Shown here piece by piece: positions 47,833-57,018 of a stretch of DNA of 64,000 nt. This DNA comes from Prevotella sp. E13-27 (GTDB lineage Bacteria > Bacteroidota > Bacteroidia > Bacteroidales > Bacteroidaceae): the NCBI RefSeq assembly GCF_023217965.1, contig NZ_JALPSC010000001.1, forward strand, positions 1,240,001-1,304,000, written 5' to 3'. The position numbers and the translations under genes were made by a program. How positions within the stretch are numbered: position 1 is the first letter of the stretch; every line of letters begins with the position of its first letter. The notes beneath the pieces are model-generated. The model did no database searches, was not told where the DNA came from, and saw nothing but the letters and a program-made list of their open reading frames with translations.

Positions 47833-48453
47833 ATGAAACATATCAAATACATCTTCCTGTCAATTGTTGCTTTAGCAATAGCTTCCTGCGGTAAAGAAAT
47901 GACTGTTGAAGAAATCACGCAGAAACTGCCAGAGCCTAAAGTCAATATAGAGATATCCTATGGAACAGGGTCGGAACTGAGAGTAAACAGAACTCAAACC
48001 ATTTATCCTACGTGGAATTTCGGAGGTGAGAAAGTCAATTGGAGAACATCCAATGACAATGTTGTAATAACTGATTTCACCTTGTCATCTTCATCTGCTC
48101 CACATTCCGTCAGTGTTAAGGGCGTTGCTCAAGGAAAGTCCATCGTGACTGCTGAGATTGATGGCTATGAAGGTTCTGTTGAGGTGGAAGTTCTTCCCCT
48201 TGCCGATTTTACTATAAAACAAACTTCTGGCACAAAAAAAATGACTTATACCTTCGTTGCCCAATATTATGAGTTCTATCGTGCCGAGTGGAGTTTTGGA
48301 GACGGCACTACCTATAGCCAATATTCAGACTCTAAATACAATGGGGTAAATACCTACTATGCTTCAAGTGGCACTTATAATGTTACTCTTTCTCTGTACG
48401 ACAAGAAGGGCAATAAGATTGATTCATACACCAAGTCAGTTACTGTAGAATAG
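47833..48453 (+). CDS. Lipoprotein with Ig-like and PKD-like domains
   Basis: 206 residues. Lipobox IASC (Cys about 19). A BIG2-like beta domain (about 45-120: VNWRTSNDNVVIT, VAQGKSIVTAEIDGYEG) is followed by a PKD-like domain (about 125-205) with the diagnostic AEWSFGDGTTYSQYS and YASSGTYNVTLSLYDKKGN. Such domains occur in surface adhesins and glycan-binding lipoproteins. Last of the exported trio; a beta-barrel plus lipoprotein pairing is suggestive of an outer-membrane complex. Confidence 0.75.
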   Translation: MKHIKYIFLSIVALAIASCGKEMTVEEITQKLPEPKVNIEISYGTGSELRVNRTQTIYPTWNFGGEKVNWRTSNDNVVITDFTLSSSSAPHSVSVKGVAQGKSIVTAEIDGYEGSVEVEVLPLADFTIKQTSGTKKMTYTFVAQYYEFYRAEWSFGDGTTYSQYSDSKYNGVNTYYASSGTYNVTLSLYDKKGNKIDSYTKSVTVE

Positions 48454-48551
48454 CATTACTCTGTTTTGGTATTATAGAAGCAAAATAATGTTTTAAGTGA
48501 AATTATAGTTAATTATGGTCATAGTCCAAGCGATTATGGCCATATTTTTTT

Positions 48552-48559
48552 TACCTTTG
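48552..48559 (+). promoter_or_regulatory. -7 element (TACCTTTG) of the DUF4294 gene
   Basis: Perfect -7 match ending only 5 bp before the ATG at 48565, implying a leaderless message. Just upstream is a repeated TATGGNCATA motif (48513-48544). Confidence 0.6.
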
Positions 48560-48564
48560 CGCCC

Positions 48565-49173
48565 ATGAAACGACTTTCTGCATTTTTTATTATGTTTCTG
48601 TTGGCAGTGACCGTAGCCTTCGCTCAGGACGATGCGAAGGAGGAGACGGTGCTCACACCTTCTTTGAAAATAGGAAAGGTGCTGGTGGATGGCGACTCTA
48701 TACAGTACATGGAGATGCAGAACGTCTATGTATATCCTGAACCCACGTTTAAGACAAAGCGCCAGCAACAGGCATATATGCGCTTGGTACGCAATGTGAA
48801 GAAGGTGTTGCCCATAGCCAAGCAGGCGCGACAGATGCTCATAGAGACAGCGGAGTATATAGAGACGCTGCCCACTCAGAAAGAACGCGATGAACATCTG
48901 AAGCGTGTGGAGGCAGCCATAGTGGCAGAGTATAAGCCCAAAATGAAGAAGCTCACCTTTTCACAAGGCAAGCTTCTCATTAAACTTGTTGACCGCGAGT
49001 GTCACTCCACTGCTTTTGAGGCTATCCAGGCCTTCATCGGTCCTGTGCGTTCCGGCATGTGGCAGGCTTTTGCCTGGATGTTCGGTGCTTCACTGAAGAA
49101 AGACTATGACCCAGAAGGAGTTGACCGTCTCACCGAGCGTGTTGTTCTAATGGTAGAGGCGGGACAGCTCTGA
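48565..49173 (+). CDS. Exported DUF4294-domain protein
   Basis: 202 residues. Signal peptide about 1-20 (MKRLSAFFIMFLLAVTVAFA). The body matches DUF4294: VLVDGDSIQYMEMQNVYVYP, RLVRNVKKVLPIAKQAR and FSQGKLLIKLVDRECHSTAF. The domain is nearly confined to Bacteroidota and has no known function. The start is fixed by the signal peptide. Because the -7 element ends 5 bp before it, the message is probably leaderless. Confidence 0.85.
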   Translation: MKRLSAFFIMFLLAVTVAFAQDDAKEETVLTPSLKIGKVLVDGDSIQYMEMQNVYVYPEPTFKTKRQQQAYMRLVRNVKKVLPIAKQARQMLIETAEYIETLPTQKERDEHLKRVEAAIVAEYKPKMKKLTFSQGKLLIKLVDRECHSTAFEAIQAFIGPVRSGMWQAFAWMFGASLKKDYDPEGVDRLTERVVLMVEAGQL

Positions 49174-49230
49174 CTAAACTGTAACATAGCGGAAACAATA
49201 ATGCGATGCAGTTCTTAATGTGCTATTTTA

Positions 49231-49362
49231 CAAACTCGTCGACTTTGGTCACCAAACTCGACGAGTTTGGTTTTCAGCTTAGTTAGTTCTGGATTACAGA
49301 ACTGTCAGGACAGGATTACAAAACTGCCAGTATTGAATTACAAAATTGCCAGTATTGGATTA
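49231..49362. repeat. 22-bp palindromic repeat array, 6 units
   Basis: Six consecutive units of exactly 22 bp, each starting CA: 49231, 49253, 49275, 49297, 49319, 49341. Later units agree on CARAACTGNCAGNNNNGRATTA. Unit 2 is a near-perfect 21-bp palindrome (ACCAAACTCG-A-CGAGTTTGGT). Cores vary but several stay palindromic. It fills the gap between the DUF4294 gene and the sulfatase gene. Confidence 0.85.
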
Positions 49363-49376
49363 ATAAGTTGAGCCTT

Positions 49377-50828
49377 TTATTTGTCTTCAGGTAGTGGCCA
49401 GCATTCCGAGGGCGTGTGCATGCGTCGCATAGCCTCGTCGAAGAGTTGCACCATTTCGGGGTAGTCCTTGGCCAGATTATTCTGCTCAGCAGGGTCTTCA
49501 TCGAGGTTATAGAGCTCGAGTGGTGCACCTTTCTTTATTGTAACACACTTCCATTTGCCCAGGCGTGCGGCACGTTGCTTGCCAGGGAACTCCCAGTAGA
49601 GCATGCGGTGGTTGGTGTCGGCATCGCTACCGAAGAACAGTGGTGAGATGTCCATGCCATCAGTATTCTGTGGCATGACGGCATCAGCGGCTTTTGCATC
49701 AGTAGAGCCATCGTCCTTGCTTGTGGCAATGCTGGCGAGCGTGGGCATGAAGTCGGGGAAATAGACCAGGTTGTCAAGACGACGCACAGGTACACGACCT
49801 GGCTGATAAACGATGAGCGGCACACGGATGCCTCCTTCGTAGAGCTGTGCCTTACGTCCGCGGAACCCCGCATTACAGTTCAGCTGAGGCAGTGGTGCCT
49901 GAACGGCGGCACCGTTGTCGCTGGCAAAGATGACGAGAGTGTTCTCTGCCAGTCCGCGTTTCTCAAGATGTTCCATAAGCCGGCCTACGGCTGCATCCAT
50001 GTGTTCAATGAGTGCTGCATAGCGCTGTGCATTCTCCTTTGCCTCTGGCGAAGTGAACGGTTCGTCTATATCGTGCCAGCGCCAAGTGTGCTGGTCGATG
50101 ATGTATGGCTCGTGGGGCGCATCATAGGCGAGATAGAGGAAGAAAGGCTCGTCTTTCTTCTGCTGACGGTCTATGAAGGCGATGGCGTCGTCGGTGGAGA
50201 TGTCGGTATTGTGACGCACATGACGGTCGTTGCGGTTCGCCTTGATGTTTACGAGCTGGTCGCCGTCGAAGCGATAGTACGGATAATAATATGGTGCGTT
50301 GGAATGTACTGTAGAGATGGTCCAGCCATGGAACTCGTGGAAGCCGCGGTGGTTGGGCGCTGCCTGCGGATCATAGCCATCGAGGTGCCACTTGTTAATG
50401 AGACAAGTGCGATAGCCTGCTGAGGAAAGGACTGTGGCGATGGTGGTGTCACAGGGCATGAGGTTGGTGCGGTGGATATAGGTGGTGTCGCCGCGAGGGT
50501 TCACCTTGATGCCTACGCGACCGCCAACAGGACACTGATTGTCGCGAATACGCGAATGGCCTGTGTGCAGACCTGTCATGAGTGAACAGCGTGAGGGTGA
50601 TGAGATGCCGCTGCCGGCGTAGCAGTGGGTGAACGTGGTGCCTTGGCTGGACAGACGGTCGATGTTTGGCGTGCTTACATGCTTGCTTCCAAAACACGAG
50701 AGGTCGCCATAGCCCATATCGTCGGCTAAAATAAAAACAATGTTCGGACGTTGGGGTGTGGCTTTCTGTGCATCCGAGGGTGATGCTATGGCTGACAGCG
50801 CCAACAGTGACAGTGCGGTTTGTTTCAT
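49377..50828 (-). CDS. Ser-type sulfatase (arylsulfatase family)
   Basis: 483 residues from MKQTALSLLALSAIASPSDA (signal peptide). Metal site NIVFILADDMGYGDLSCFG. The formylglycine motif is SSPSRCSLMTG, so the modified residue is Ser and an anaerobic sulfatase-maturating enzyme (anSME) is needed. FASDNGA and YEGGIRVPLIVYQPG complete the family S1 pattern. Likely substrate is a sulfated glycan such as mucin or host glycosaminoglycan. Promoter TACTTTTG at 50846-50853. Confidence 0.92.
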   Translation of the reverse strand: MKQTALSLLALSAIASPSDAQKATPQRPNIVFILADDMGYGDLSCFGSKHVSTPNIDRLSSQGTTFTHCYAGSGISSPSRCSLMTGLHTGHSRIRDNQCPVGGRVGIKVNPRGDTTYIHRTNLMPCDTTIATVLSSAGYRTCLINKWHLDGYDPQAAPNHRGFHEFHGWTISTVHSNAPYYYPYYRFDGDQLVNIKANRNDRHVRHNTDISTDDAIAFIDRQQKKDEPFFLYLAYDAPHEPYIIDQHTWRWHDIDEPFTSPEAKENAQRYAALIEHMDAAVGRLMEHLEKRGLAENTLVIFASDNGAAVQAPLPQLNCNAGFRGRKAQLYEGGIRVPLIVYQPGRVPVRRLDNLVYFPDFMPTLASIATSKDDGSTDAKAADAVMPQNTDGMDISPLFFGSDADTNHRMLYWEFPGKQRAARLGKWKCVTIKKGAPLELYNLDEDPAEQNNLAKDYPEMVQLFDEAMRRMHTPSECWPLPEDK

Positions 50829-50845
50829 GAAACTCTCTTTTGGAG

Positions 50846-50853
50846 CAAAAGTA
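50846..50853 (-). promoter_or_regulatory. -7 element (TACTTTTG) of the sulfatase gene
   Basis: TAnnTTTG on the minus strand 18 bp before the ATG. Confidence 0.55.
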
Positions 50854-50896
50854 CTAAAAAACATGATTAAAACAAGCGTTTTGATAAAAAATGTGC

Positions 50897-50904
50897 TAAT
50901 TTTG
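50897..50904 (+). promoter_or_regulatory. -7 element (TAATTTTG) of the HAD hydrolase-comEC operon
   Basis: TAnnTTTG on the plus strand 34 bp before the ATG at 50938. Confidence 0.55.
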
Positions 50905-50937
50905 TAGGCTGTTAATTGCTTAGCAAGAAAAAAACCG

Positions 50938-51630
50938 ATGATTAAGGATATTAAATATATAGCTTTCGATGCCGATGACACGTTGTGGGACTGTCAGGGA
51001 CATTTCGAGCGGGTGATGCAGGAACTATACACGTTGCTGGAGCCATGGGTGGACCGCCAGACTGCTGCACGCGAGCTCTTTGCCACCGAGCGCAAGAACA
51101 TGGCTCTGCTGGGCTATGGTACGAAGGCCTTCACTCTTTCGATGATAGAGACAGCGCTGAGAGTGTCGCACCACAAGATGAGCGGCGACCGTTTGGCATG
51201 GATTCAGCGCGAATGCTATACATTGCTTGAACTGCCAGCCACACCGCTGCCTGAGGTGAAGGAGACGCTGGACGAGCTGAGCCGACAGGGCTGGCATATG
51301 GCGGTCTTCACAAAAGGTGAGCTGCTTGACCAGGAGAACAAGCTGCGCCGATCAGGACTGGATGGCTACTTTGAGCATGTGGAGATAACGAGTGACAAGA
51401 CCGAGCGTGAGTTCCTGAATCTTTGTAAGAGGGTGGGGCACAAGCCCGAACAGCTGCTCATGGTGGGTAACTCGCTGAAGAGCGACATAGCACCAGCGCT
51501 TGCCATAGGAGCATCGGCAGTACATATTCCATTCCAAGTGACATGGGAGCTGGAGCATAGCGAGCCTTTCGAGCATCCGCGTCTGCGAAACATTACTCAC
51601 TTTGGTGAACTGCTCGACATCTTGCGATGA
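50938..51630 (+). CDS. HAD-superfamily hydrolase
   Basis: 230 residues. Motif I is YIAFDADDTLWDCQGHFE (nucleophile Asp and general-acid Asp), motif II AVFTKGE and motif III/IV LMVGNSLKSDIAPALAIGA. The cap sits between motifs I and II, so subclass I. These are phosphatases or phosphoglucomutase-like enzymes; substrate unknown. The stop overlaps the comEC start (ATGA). Confidence 0.9.
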   Translation: MIKDIKYIAFDADDTLWDCQGHFERVMQELYTLLEPWVDRQTAARELFATERKNMALLGYGTKAFTLSMIETALRVSHHKMSGDRLAWIQRECYTLLELPATPLPEVKETLDELSRQGWHMAVFTKGELLDQENKLRRSGLDGYFEHVEITSDKTEREFLNLCKRVGHKPEQLLMVGNSLKSDIAPALAIGASAVHIPFQVTWELEHSEPFEHPRLRNITHFGELLDILR

Positions 51631-53102
51631 AAATACCGTCCATAGAAAAAGCACCTCTTCTTCCTATCGCAATAAGCCTTGTGGCAGGCATTCTGACAGG
51701 ATTCAATATTGATGCCAGTATAAGCTACCCCTTTCTGGTGGTGATGGCTGTACTGGCATTCTTTTTGCGAAAAAAGCCTGTGGCCCATACACTGACGATA
51801 GTCATCGCGACAATGCTTTTGGGTATGGTTATTGCACAGAGGGAACATAGGATTAGTCATGGCTATGGCTACGATGGGCATGAAAGAATGTGCGACGTGG
51901 TCATAACATCGGAGCTTGTGGAGAAACGCAAGACGGTGGCTGTGGACGCGGTGAATGTGGATAATGGGGAGAAGCTGAAGTGCTATGTTCAGAAGGATAG
52001 TCTTTCTATGAAGCTGATGCCTGGCAACGGACTGAGGATAATGGCTCGCATAGAGGGACTTTCTGACGACGAAAAGACTTCCGACTATGACAGATACCTT
52101 CTCCGGCAAGGATATGCAGGACGTTGCTTCGTTAAGGCTGAGCATTGGGAGTGTCGAAGGTTGAAACTTGACAAACTGTCGGTTGTCATTCGTGCCCAGA
52201 TAAGGTTCTTGCAGTGGCGCCATCAGTTGCTTGAACGTTACCGTATGGCAGATGTCTCTGGTGATGCCTATGCCGTGGTGGCTGCCATGACGCTTGGCGA
52301 CAAGACAATGCTTAACGATGACTTGCGCGACACCTATTCCATTAGCGGTGCGTCACATGTGCTTGCTCTTAGTGGAATGCATCTCGGCATCATCTGTTGT
52401 CTGCTGCTGATGCTCACTATGAGTCGACGTCGACCACGCGTGCTGTCGCAGATATTACTCGTCATTGGCATCTGGGGCTTTGCCTTCCTTGTAGGGTTGC
52501 CTACAAGTGTAGTTCGTTCGGCACTGATGATAAGTATCTTTGCAGTGTTCTCGCTTGGTTACAGGACACACATGTCGGTGAACCTGCTGTGTCTGGCTGC
52601 TGTGATAATACTGTTGTGTAGCCCTTACGCTGTCTATGACGTGGGCTTTCAACTGTCTTTTGCTGCCGTGATGAGTATAGTGGTGCTTATGCCAATGTTT
52701 TTTGATGAACGTAACCCGTCTTTTCTTGTGGGGTGTATGGCGGTGTCGCTGGCAGCACAGGTGGGAGTGGCACCTATAATAGCCTATCACTTCGGACGCT
52801 TCTCCACTTATTTCCTGCTTACGAATCTTGTCGTGGTGCCTGCGGCATATGCCATAATCTGTGGCGCTTTCCTGACACTGCTGTTCCCGCCGCTGTCGAT
52901 AGTACTAGTGTGGACGGTGAACACGCTGAACACAATACTCACCATGATAACGCGAATGCCACTTGCAAGCATCGAAGGGCTTCATCCCTCAATGGTGCAA
53001 GTGGCACTATACTATGTTTTTGTTGCCGTTATGTTGGCGGCTTATCTTATTTGGAAAGGCGATTACCCGAAGAGTGTGAACAGATGGTATAAAAGTTCAT
53101 AG
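51627..53102 (+). CDS. ComEC/Rec2-family membrane protein without metallo-beta-lactamase domain
   Basis: 491 residues. An N-terminal pair of helices and a DUF4131-like beta domain (about 70-185) precede the competence domain with many membrane helices. The hallmark SGASHVLALSGMHLGIICCL (about 238-257) is clear, as is VGLPTSVVRSALMISIFAV. ComEC forms the channel that moves single-stranded DNA into the cell during transformation. The C-terminal beta-lactamase-like nuclease domain of longer ComEC proteins is missing, as in some Bacteroidota. Coupled to the HAD gene by ATGA. Confidence 0.9.
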   Translation: MKIPSIEKAPLLPIAISLVAGILTGFNIDASISYPFLVVMAVLAFFLRKKPVAHTLTIVIATMLLGMVIAQREHRISHGYGYDGHERMCDVVITSELVEKRKTVAVDAVNVDNGEKLKCYVQKDSLSMKLMPGNGLRIMARIEGLSDDEKTSDYDRYLLRQGYAGRCFVKAEHWECRRLKLDKLSVVIRAQIRFLQWRHQLLERYRMADVSGDAYAVVAAMTLGDKTMLNDDLRDTYSISGASHVLALSGMHLGIICCLLLMLTMSRRRPRVLSQILLVIGIWGFAFLVGLPTSVVRSALMISIFAVFSLGYRTHMSVNLLCLAAVIILLCSPYAVYDVGFQLSFAAVMSIVVLMPMFFDERNPSFLVGCMAVSLAAQVGVAPIIAYHFGRFSTYFLLTNLVVVPAAYAIICGAFLTLLFPPLSIVLVWTVNTLNTILTMITRMPLASIEGLHPSMVQVALYYVFVAVMLAAYLIWKGDYPKSVNRWYKSS

Positions 53103-53118
53103 CCCTTATAGCCTGCTG

Positions 53119-54954
53119 TTACAGCTGCTGCATGTCATACAGACGCTTATAGTAGCCGTTCTTTTCAATAAGCTCTTCGTGCTGACCGCGCTCAACAATC
53201 TCGCCTTCATAGAGCACATATATCTCGTCAGCGTTCTTGATGGTTGACAGACGGTGGGCGATGGCAATGGTGGTGCGGCTCTTCATCAGTCGCTCCAAAG
53301 CCTCCTGTACCAAGCGTTCGCTCTCTGTGTCAAGCGCAGAGGTAGCCTCGTCAAGAATGAGAATTGGCGGGTTCTTCAGGATGGCACGGGCAATAGACAC
53401 GCGCTGACGCTGACCGCCTGAGAGTCGTCCGCCACGGTCGCCAATCATAGTGTCGTAGCCGTGTTCGCTCTCCATGATGAACTCATGGGCATTGGCAATC
53501 TTTGCAGCTTCGATAACCTGTTCCATAGTTGCATTCTCTACACCGAACGTGATGTTGTTATAGAATGTGTCATTGAACAGGATAGCCTCCTGGTTAACAT
53601 TACCAATGAGCGAACGGAGCTCTGATATGCGCACATTCTTTATGTTCTTACCATCGATGAGCACCTCGCCGCTGTTCACGTCGTGATAGCGAGGTATGAG
53701 GTCAACGAGCGTTGACTTACCTGAGCCTGACTGTCCTACGAGAGCTATGGTCTTGCCCTTCGGAACGGTGAGGTTGATGTGCTTCAGCACCGGACGGTCA
53801 GCGATATAGCTGAACGACACATCGCGAAGCTCAACTTCTTTCTCGAAAGAAGGCATGGGCTCTGGATTCTCTGGCTCCTTGATGGGGTTCTCAGCTTTCA
53901 GTATGAAGTCGATACGGTCCATTGATGCCAAGCCAAGTGGTATCTGATAGGTAGCCTTAGACAACTCCTTCAATGGGTTGATGACACTATATAGAATCAC
54001 CATGTAGAAGATGAATGTCGAGGCATCGATAAGATGTGACTCGCTAAGGATGAGTGAGCCGCCAAACCAGAGCACGATGACGATGATGATGGTGCCGAGG
54101 AACTCCGACATCGGGTGGGCGGCATTCTGACGGATAATCATGGAGTTCATGCCGCGGCGGAACTCGTCGTTGACAAAACGGAAACGTGCGGCCATCTTGT
54201 GCTCGGCAATGAAAGCCTTGATGATACGCAATCCGCCGAGGGTCTCGTCAAGCTGGGCGATGATGTCGCCCCACTGTCCCTGAACGGCTGCTGACTGGCT
54301 CTTCAGCTTACGGCTCACGACGCCCATAATCCATCCGGCTATAGGGGCTACGATGAGCACGAAAAGGGTCATCTGCCAGCTCACGGTGAACAGGGTGAAG
54401 AAACACACGAGGATGGCGATGGGCTGACGGATGAGCATGTCGATAGAGCTGGTTATAGATCCCTCGACACACTGAACGTCGGCCGACATACGGGCAATGA
54501 TATCGCCCTTGCGCTCTTCGGAGAAGAAGCTCAGTGGTAGTTTCAGCACTTTCTCATAGACCTGTATGCGGATGTCGCGAACAACACCTGTACGTAGAGG
54601 CACCATCACGGCTGAAGAGGCGAAATAGCCTGCGGTCTTGATGGCTGTCATTACGATAAGAGCTATACCCATGATGACAAGGGTGATGAATGCGCCGTGA
54701 TTGGTAATCATCTCCTGCACCCATGCATAGCCGTTGTTTATGATATCGTCCTTATGGATGTGTGACCAGTCAATGGGCTTATACTCATAGACTGTCGTGT
54801 CGATTTTGAAAAGGATGTTGAGAATAGGGATGAGCACTACGAACGAGAACACATTCATCCACTGTGAGAAAAAGTTCAGCAACACTGACCAAGCCAAATA
54901 TTTACGATATGGCTTGAGGTAGCGTGCCATGATAGATAGAAACTGTTTCAGCAT
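53119..54954 (-). CDS. MsbA-like ABC exporter (fused permease and ATPase)
   Basis: 611 residues. Six membrane helices (about 20-340) precede an ATPase domain with Walker A ALVGQSGSGKST, signature LSGGQRQRVSIARAIL, Walker B PILILDEATSALD and the His switch IAIAHRLSTI. By length and fold it belongs to the MsbA/type IV exporter group, and lipid A-core export is the best guess for a Gram-negative cell. Promoter TACCTTTG at 54975-54982. Convergent with comEC. Confidence 0.88.
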   Translation of the reverse strand: MLKQFLSIMARYLKPYRKYLAWSVLLNFFSQWMNVFSFVVLIPILNILFKIDTTVYEYKPIDWSHIHKDDIINNGYAWVQEMITNHGAFITLVIMGIALIVMTAIKTAGYFASSAVMVPLRTGVVRDIRIQVYEKVLKLPLSFFSEERKGDIIARMSADVQCVEGSITSSIDMLIRQPIAILVCFFTLFTVSWQMTLFVLIVAPIAGWIMGVVSRKLKSQSAAVQGQWGDIIAQLDETLGGLRIIKAFIAEHKMAARFRFVNDEFRRGMNSMIIRQNAAHPMSEFLGTIIIVIVLWFGGSLILSESHLIDASTFIFYMVILYSVINPLKELSKATYQIPLGLASMDRIDFILKAENPIKEPENPEPMPSFEKEVELRDVSFSYIADRPVLKHINLTVPKGKTIALVGQSGSGKSTLVDLIPRYHDVNSGEVLIDGKNIKNVRISELRSLIGNVNQEAILFNDTFYNNITFGVENATMEQVIEAAKIANAHEFIMESEHGYDTMIGDRGGRLSGGQRQRVSIARAILKNPPILILDEATSALDTESERLVQEALERLMKSRTTIAIAHRLSTIKNADEIYVLYEGEIVERGQHEELIEKNGYYKRLYDMQQL

Positions 54955-54974
54955 ATCATTTTATGTTTTGCGTG

Positions 54975-54982
54975 CAAAGGTA
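54975..54982 (-). promoter_or_regulatory. -7 element (TACCTTTG) of the MsbA-like gene
   Basis: TTATTCGTACCTTTGC on the minus strand, the same core as in the double promoter elements but a single unit without hairpins, 20 bp before the ATG. Confidence 0.6.
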
Positions 54983-55061
54983 CGAATAAAAAACTAATAT
55001 GTATTAAAAAAAGGAATAATTCTTATAATTAGCACTTTGTTAGTGCTTGACATACCCACAC

Positions 55062-57014
55062 TTACGGTGTGAGCCGGTCTTGTGTCATTCGTTCCATATA
55101 TTGCTGTATGATAGCTTTCAACTCTTTTTCCATTGGTTGTTGATGGCTTACTTTGTTCAGCAGGTTGTTCTGCATGAGTGAGTCGCTGAGGGCATAGACA
55201 GCACGTGTGTTCTGACCATCGAACTGTAGCACATGACCGTGTTTTACATACTGATAGATGCCGTTCATGTAGTTAACAGCCCAAGTGCTGTCGGCAGGGG
55301 TGCTAAGCAAGTCGATGCCGAAGCCGAAGTATGGCTTTTCATAATGGAGCATGCCCATGACCGTTGGCAGTATGTCGATCTGCTGGGCAATCTTGTCCTG
55401 CATCTCAGGCATAAGGTCAGCATTACCTGGCTCATATATAATAATAGGTGAGCAGAATCCCCCGAGGTCAGTCTGATAGAAGGCATGGTCGCTGGTGTTA
55501 GTGTGGTCGCTGGTGATGATGAAGATTGTGTTCTTAAACCACGACTCTCTACTTGCAGTCTCAAAAAAACGTCCCAGCGCCATGTCGGTATAGCGTATGC
55601 ACTTGTGTATCTCGATGCCTTCCTCTGGATAGACATCCTTGTATTTCTCTGGTATGACGTAAGGATGATGGCTCGATGCGGTGAAGACAGCTGTCATGAA
55701 AGGCTCTTTCATCTCAGACATCTTCGTAGCATAGTATTGCAGGAACGGCTCGTCCCAGATAGCCCAGGTTCCGTCGAAATCATTGTCACCTCCGAAGCGC
55801 TTGTCTTCGTTGAAGTCCTCACGGCCGTAGTATTCCTGAAAGCCGATGCTCTTGGCGAAAGCCATGAATCCCATGGAGCCGCGTTGTGCTCCGTGGAAGA
55901 AGGCTGTCTTGTAGCCTTCGGCTGCCAGCAACGATGCTATGCCATCAACGTGGTTCATTGAGGCGGGAGTAAGGAAGAACGGTTCCACGAACATGGGAAT
56001 GGATGCCAGAATAGAGGGCATGCCATCGATGCTCTTCCTACCATTGCAGTAAGAGTGACGGAAGGTGATGCTTCGGCTTATGATAGAGTCTATGCATGGG
56101 GTGTAGCCTTTGTATTTGCCATCTTCCAAATGCTCGTTTAGTGCTCCGATATATTCGCGACCGAAACTCTCGACAATGAGAACCACGACGTTCTTCTTTG
56201 TCATCGTGATGCTGTCGGCAGGTATGTGGATGGGAGAATAAACAGATGCCATCTCATGCTCGTCGGAGAAATACTCTGGTACGACGAACACAGACTTGCC
56301 GATGGTGCGGTAGAGCGAGAAAGGTGTGTTCAATACCAATGCTGCCTCTATGGGACGCGCGGCATACTGGTTTGCATTCGAGATGGTTATAGGGCGCACG
56401 GCCTTTGTGAATCCACCTCTTATACCGCCAATCACCAATGGCGTCATGAGGAGTAGTGATAGCAGTGCGGCTCCGCTATAGTGAAGCCATGAGAAGTCGT
56501 TTGGCTTGATGGCAGGCTTCCTGTATAGCCGGTACATCACCCATATGATAACCACAAAGATAACGACAAGATATATGTGGTTGATTGTCTCTGTTAGGAA
56601 GATGCTTCCCAGATTGCCTTCGTTAGAGAACTCGCTAAACACTGTCGTTGTGGTTCGTCTCATCGTGAAGCGGAAATAGACGGCATCACACAGATTGACA
56701 GCTAATGCCAGCCCATTGACAGTCAGGAACAGGGCCTGACATAGTTTCTGATACCAGGCGACCTCTTTCAGATGAAGCGGGAAGAGCATCATGACGATAT
56801 AGAGGCTGTTGGTAAGCAGGATGGCCGAAGTGTCGAACATCAGTCCACCGCCAAACAGCTCCATCAGGTGATTGAACGTGAGACCCTGCGAGAAATAGCT
56901 TAGGTTCTCCAACAGGTAGATGATGCGTGCCAGAAAATAGACGGCATAGGCTATGACAAGATTGCATAGCGTAGCCGTCAGTGGGGATAAGAGTCTTAGA
57001 CTTCTGAAATTCAT
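55062..57014 (-). CDS. LTA-synthase-family membrane sulfatase/phosphoglycerol transferase
   Basis: 650 residues. About five N-terminal membrane helices (to about 215) precede an alkaline-phosphatase-fold domain: NVVVLIVESFGREYIGALNE (metal Glu), nucleophile region NGRKSIDGMPSILASIPMF, IITSDHTNTSDHAFYQTD (metal ligands). Gram-negative members modify membrane lipids or glycans with phosphoglycerol or phosphoethanolamine. The substrate here is unknown. It starts 4 bp after miaB on the same strand, so it is likely in that operon. Confidence 0.88.
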   Translation of the reverse strand: MNFRSLRLLSPLTATLCNLVIAYAVYFLARIIYLLENLSYFSQGLTFNHLMELFGGGLMFDTSAILLTNSLYIVMMLFPLHLKEVAWYQKLCQALFLTVNGLALAVNLCDAVYFRFTMRRTTTTVFSEFSNEGNLGSIFLTETINHIYLVVIFVVIIWVMYRLYRKPAIKPNDFSWLHYSGAALLSLLLMTPLVIGGIRGGFTKAVRPITISNANQYAARPIEAALVLNTPFSLYRTIGKSVFVVPEYFSDEHEMASVYSPIHIPADSITMTKKNVVVLIVESFGREYIGALNEHLEDGKYKGYTPCIDSIISRSITFRHSYCNGRKSIDGMPSILASIPMFVEPFFLTPASMNHVDGIASLLAAEGYKTAFFHGAQRGSMGFMAFAKSIGFQEYYGREDFNEDKRFGGDNDFDGTWAIWDEPFLQYYATKMSEMKEPFMTAVFTASSHHPYVIPEKYKDVYPEEGIEIHKCIRYTDMALGRFFETASRESWFKNTIFIITSDHTNTSDHAFYQTDLGGFCSPIIIYEPGNADLMPEMQDKIAQQIDILPTVMGMLHYEKPYFGFGIDLLSTPADSTWAVNYMNGIYQYVKHGHVLQFDGQNTRAVYALSDSLMQNNLLNKVSHQQPMEKELKAIIQQYMERMTQDRLTP

Positions 57015-57018
57015 GCGG

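Noticed and set aside
49231..49362. CRISPR array
   Set aside because: Units are 22 bp with no constant repeat/unique spacer split, and no cas genes are in the window.
55031..55047. Strong terminator after the LTA-synthase-like gene (AGCACT-TTGTT-AGTGCT)
   Set aside because: Short AT-rich stem without a T tract; may be real but is not convincing.
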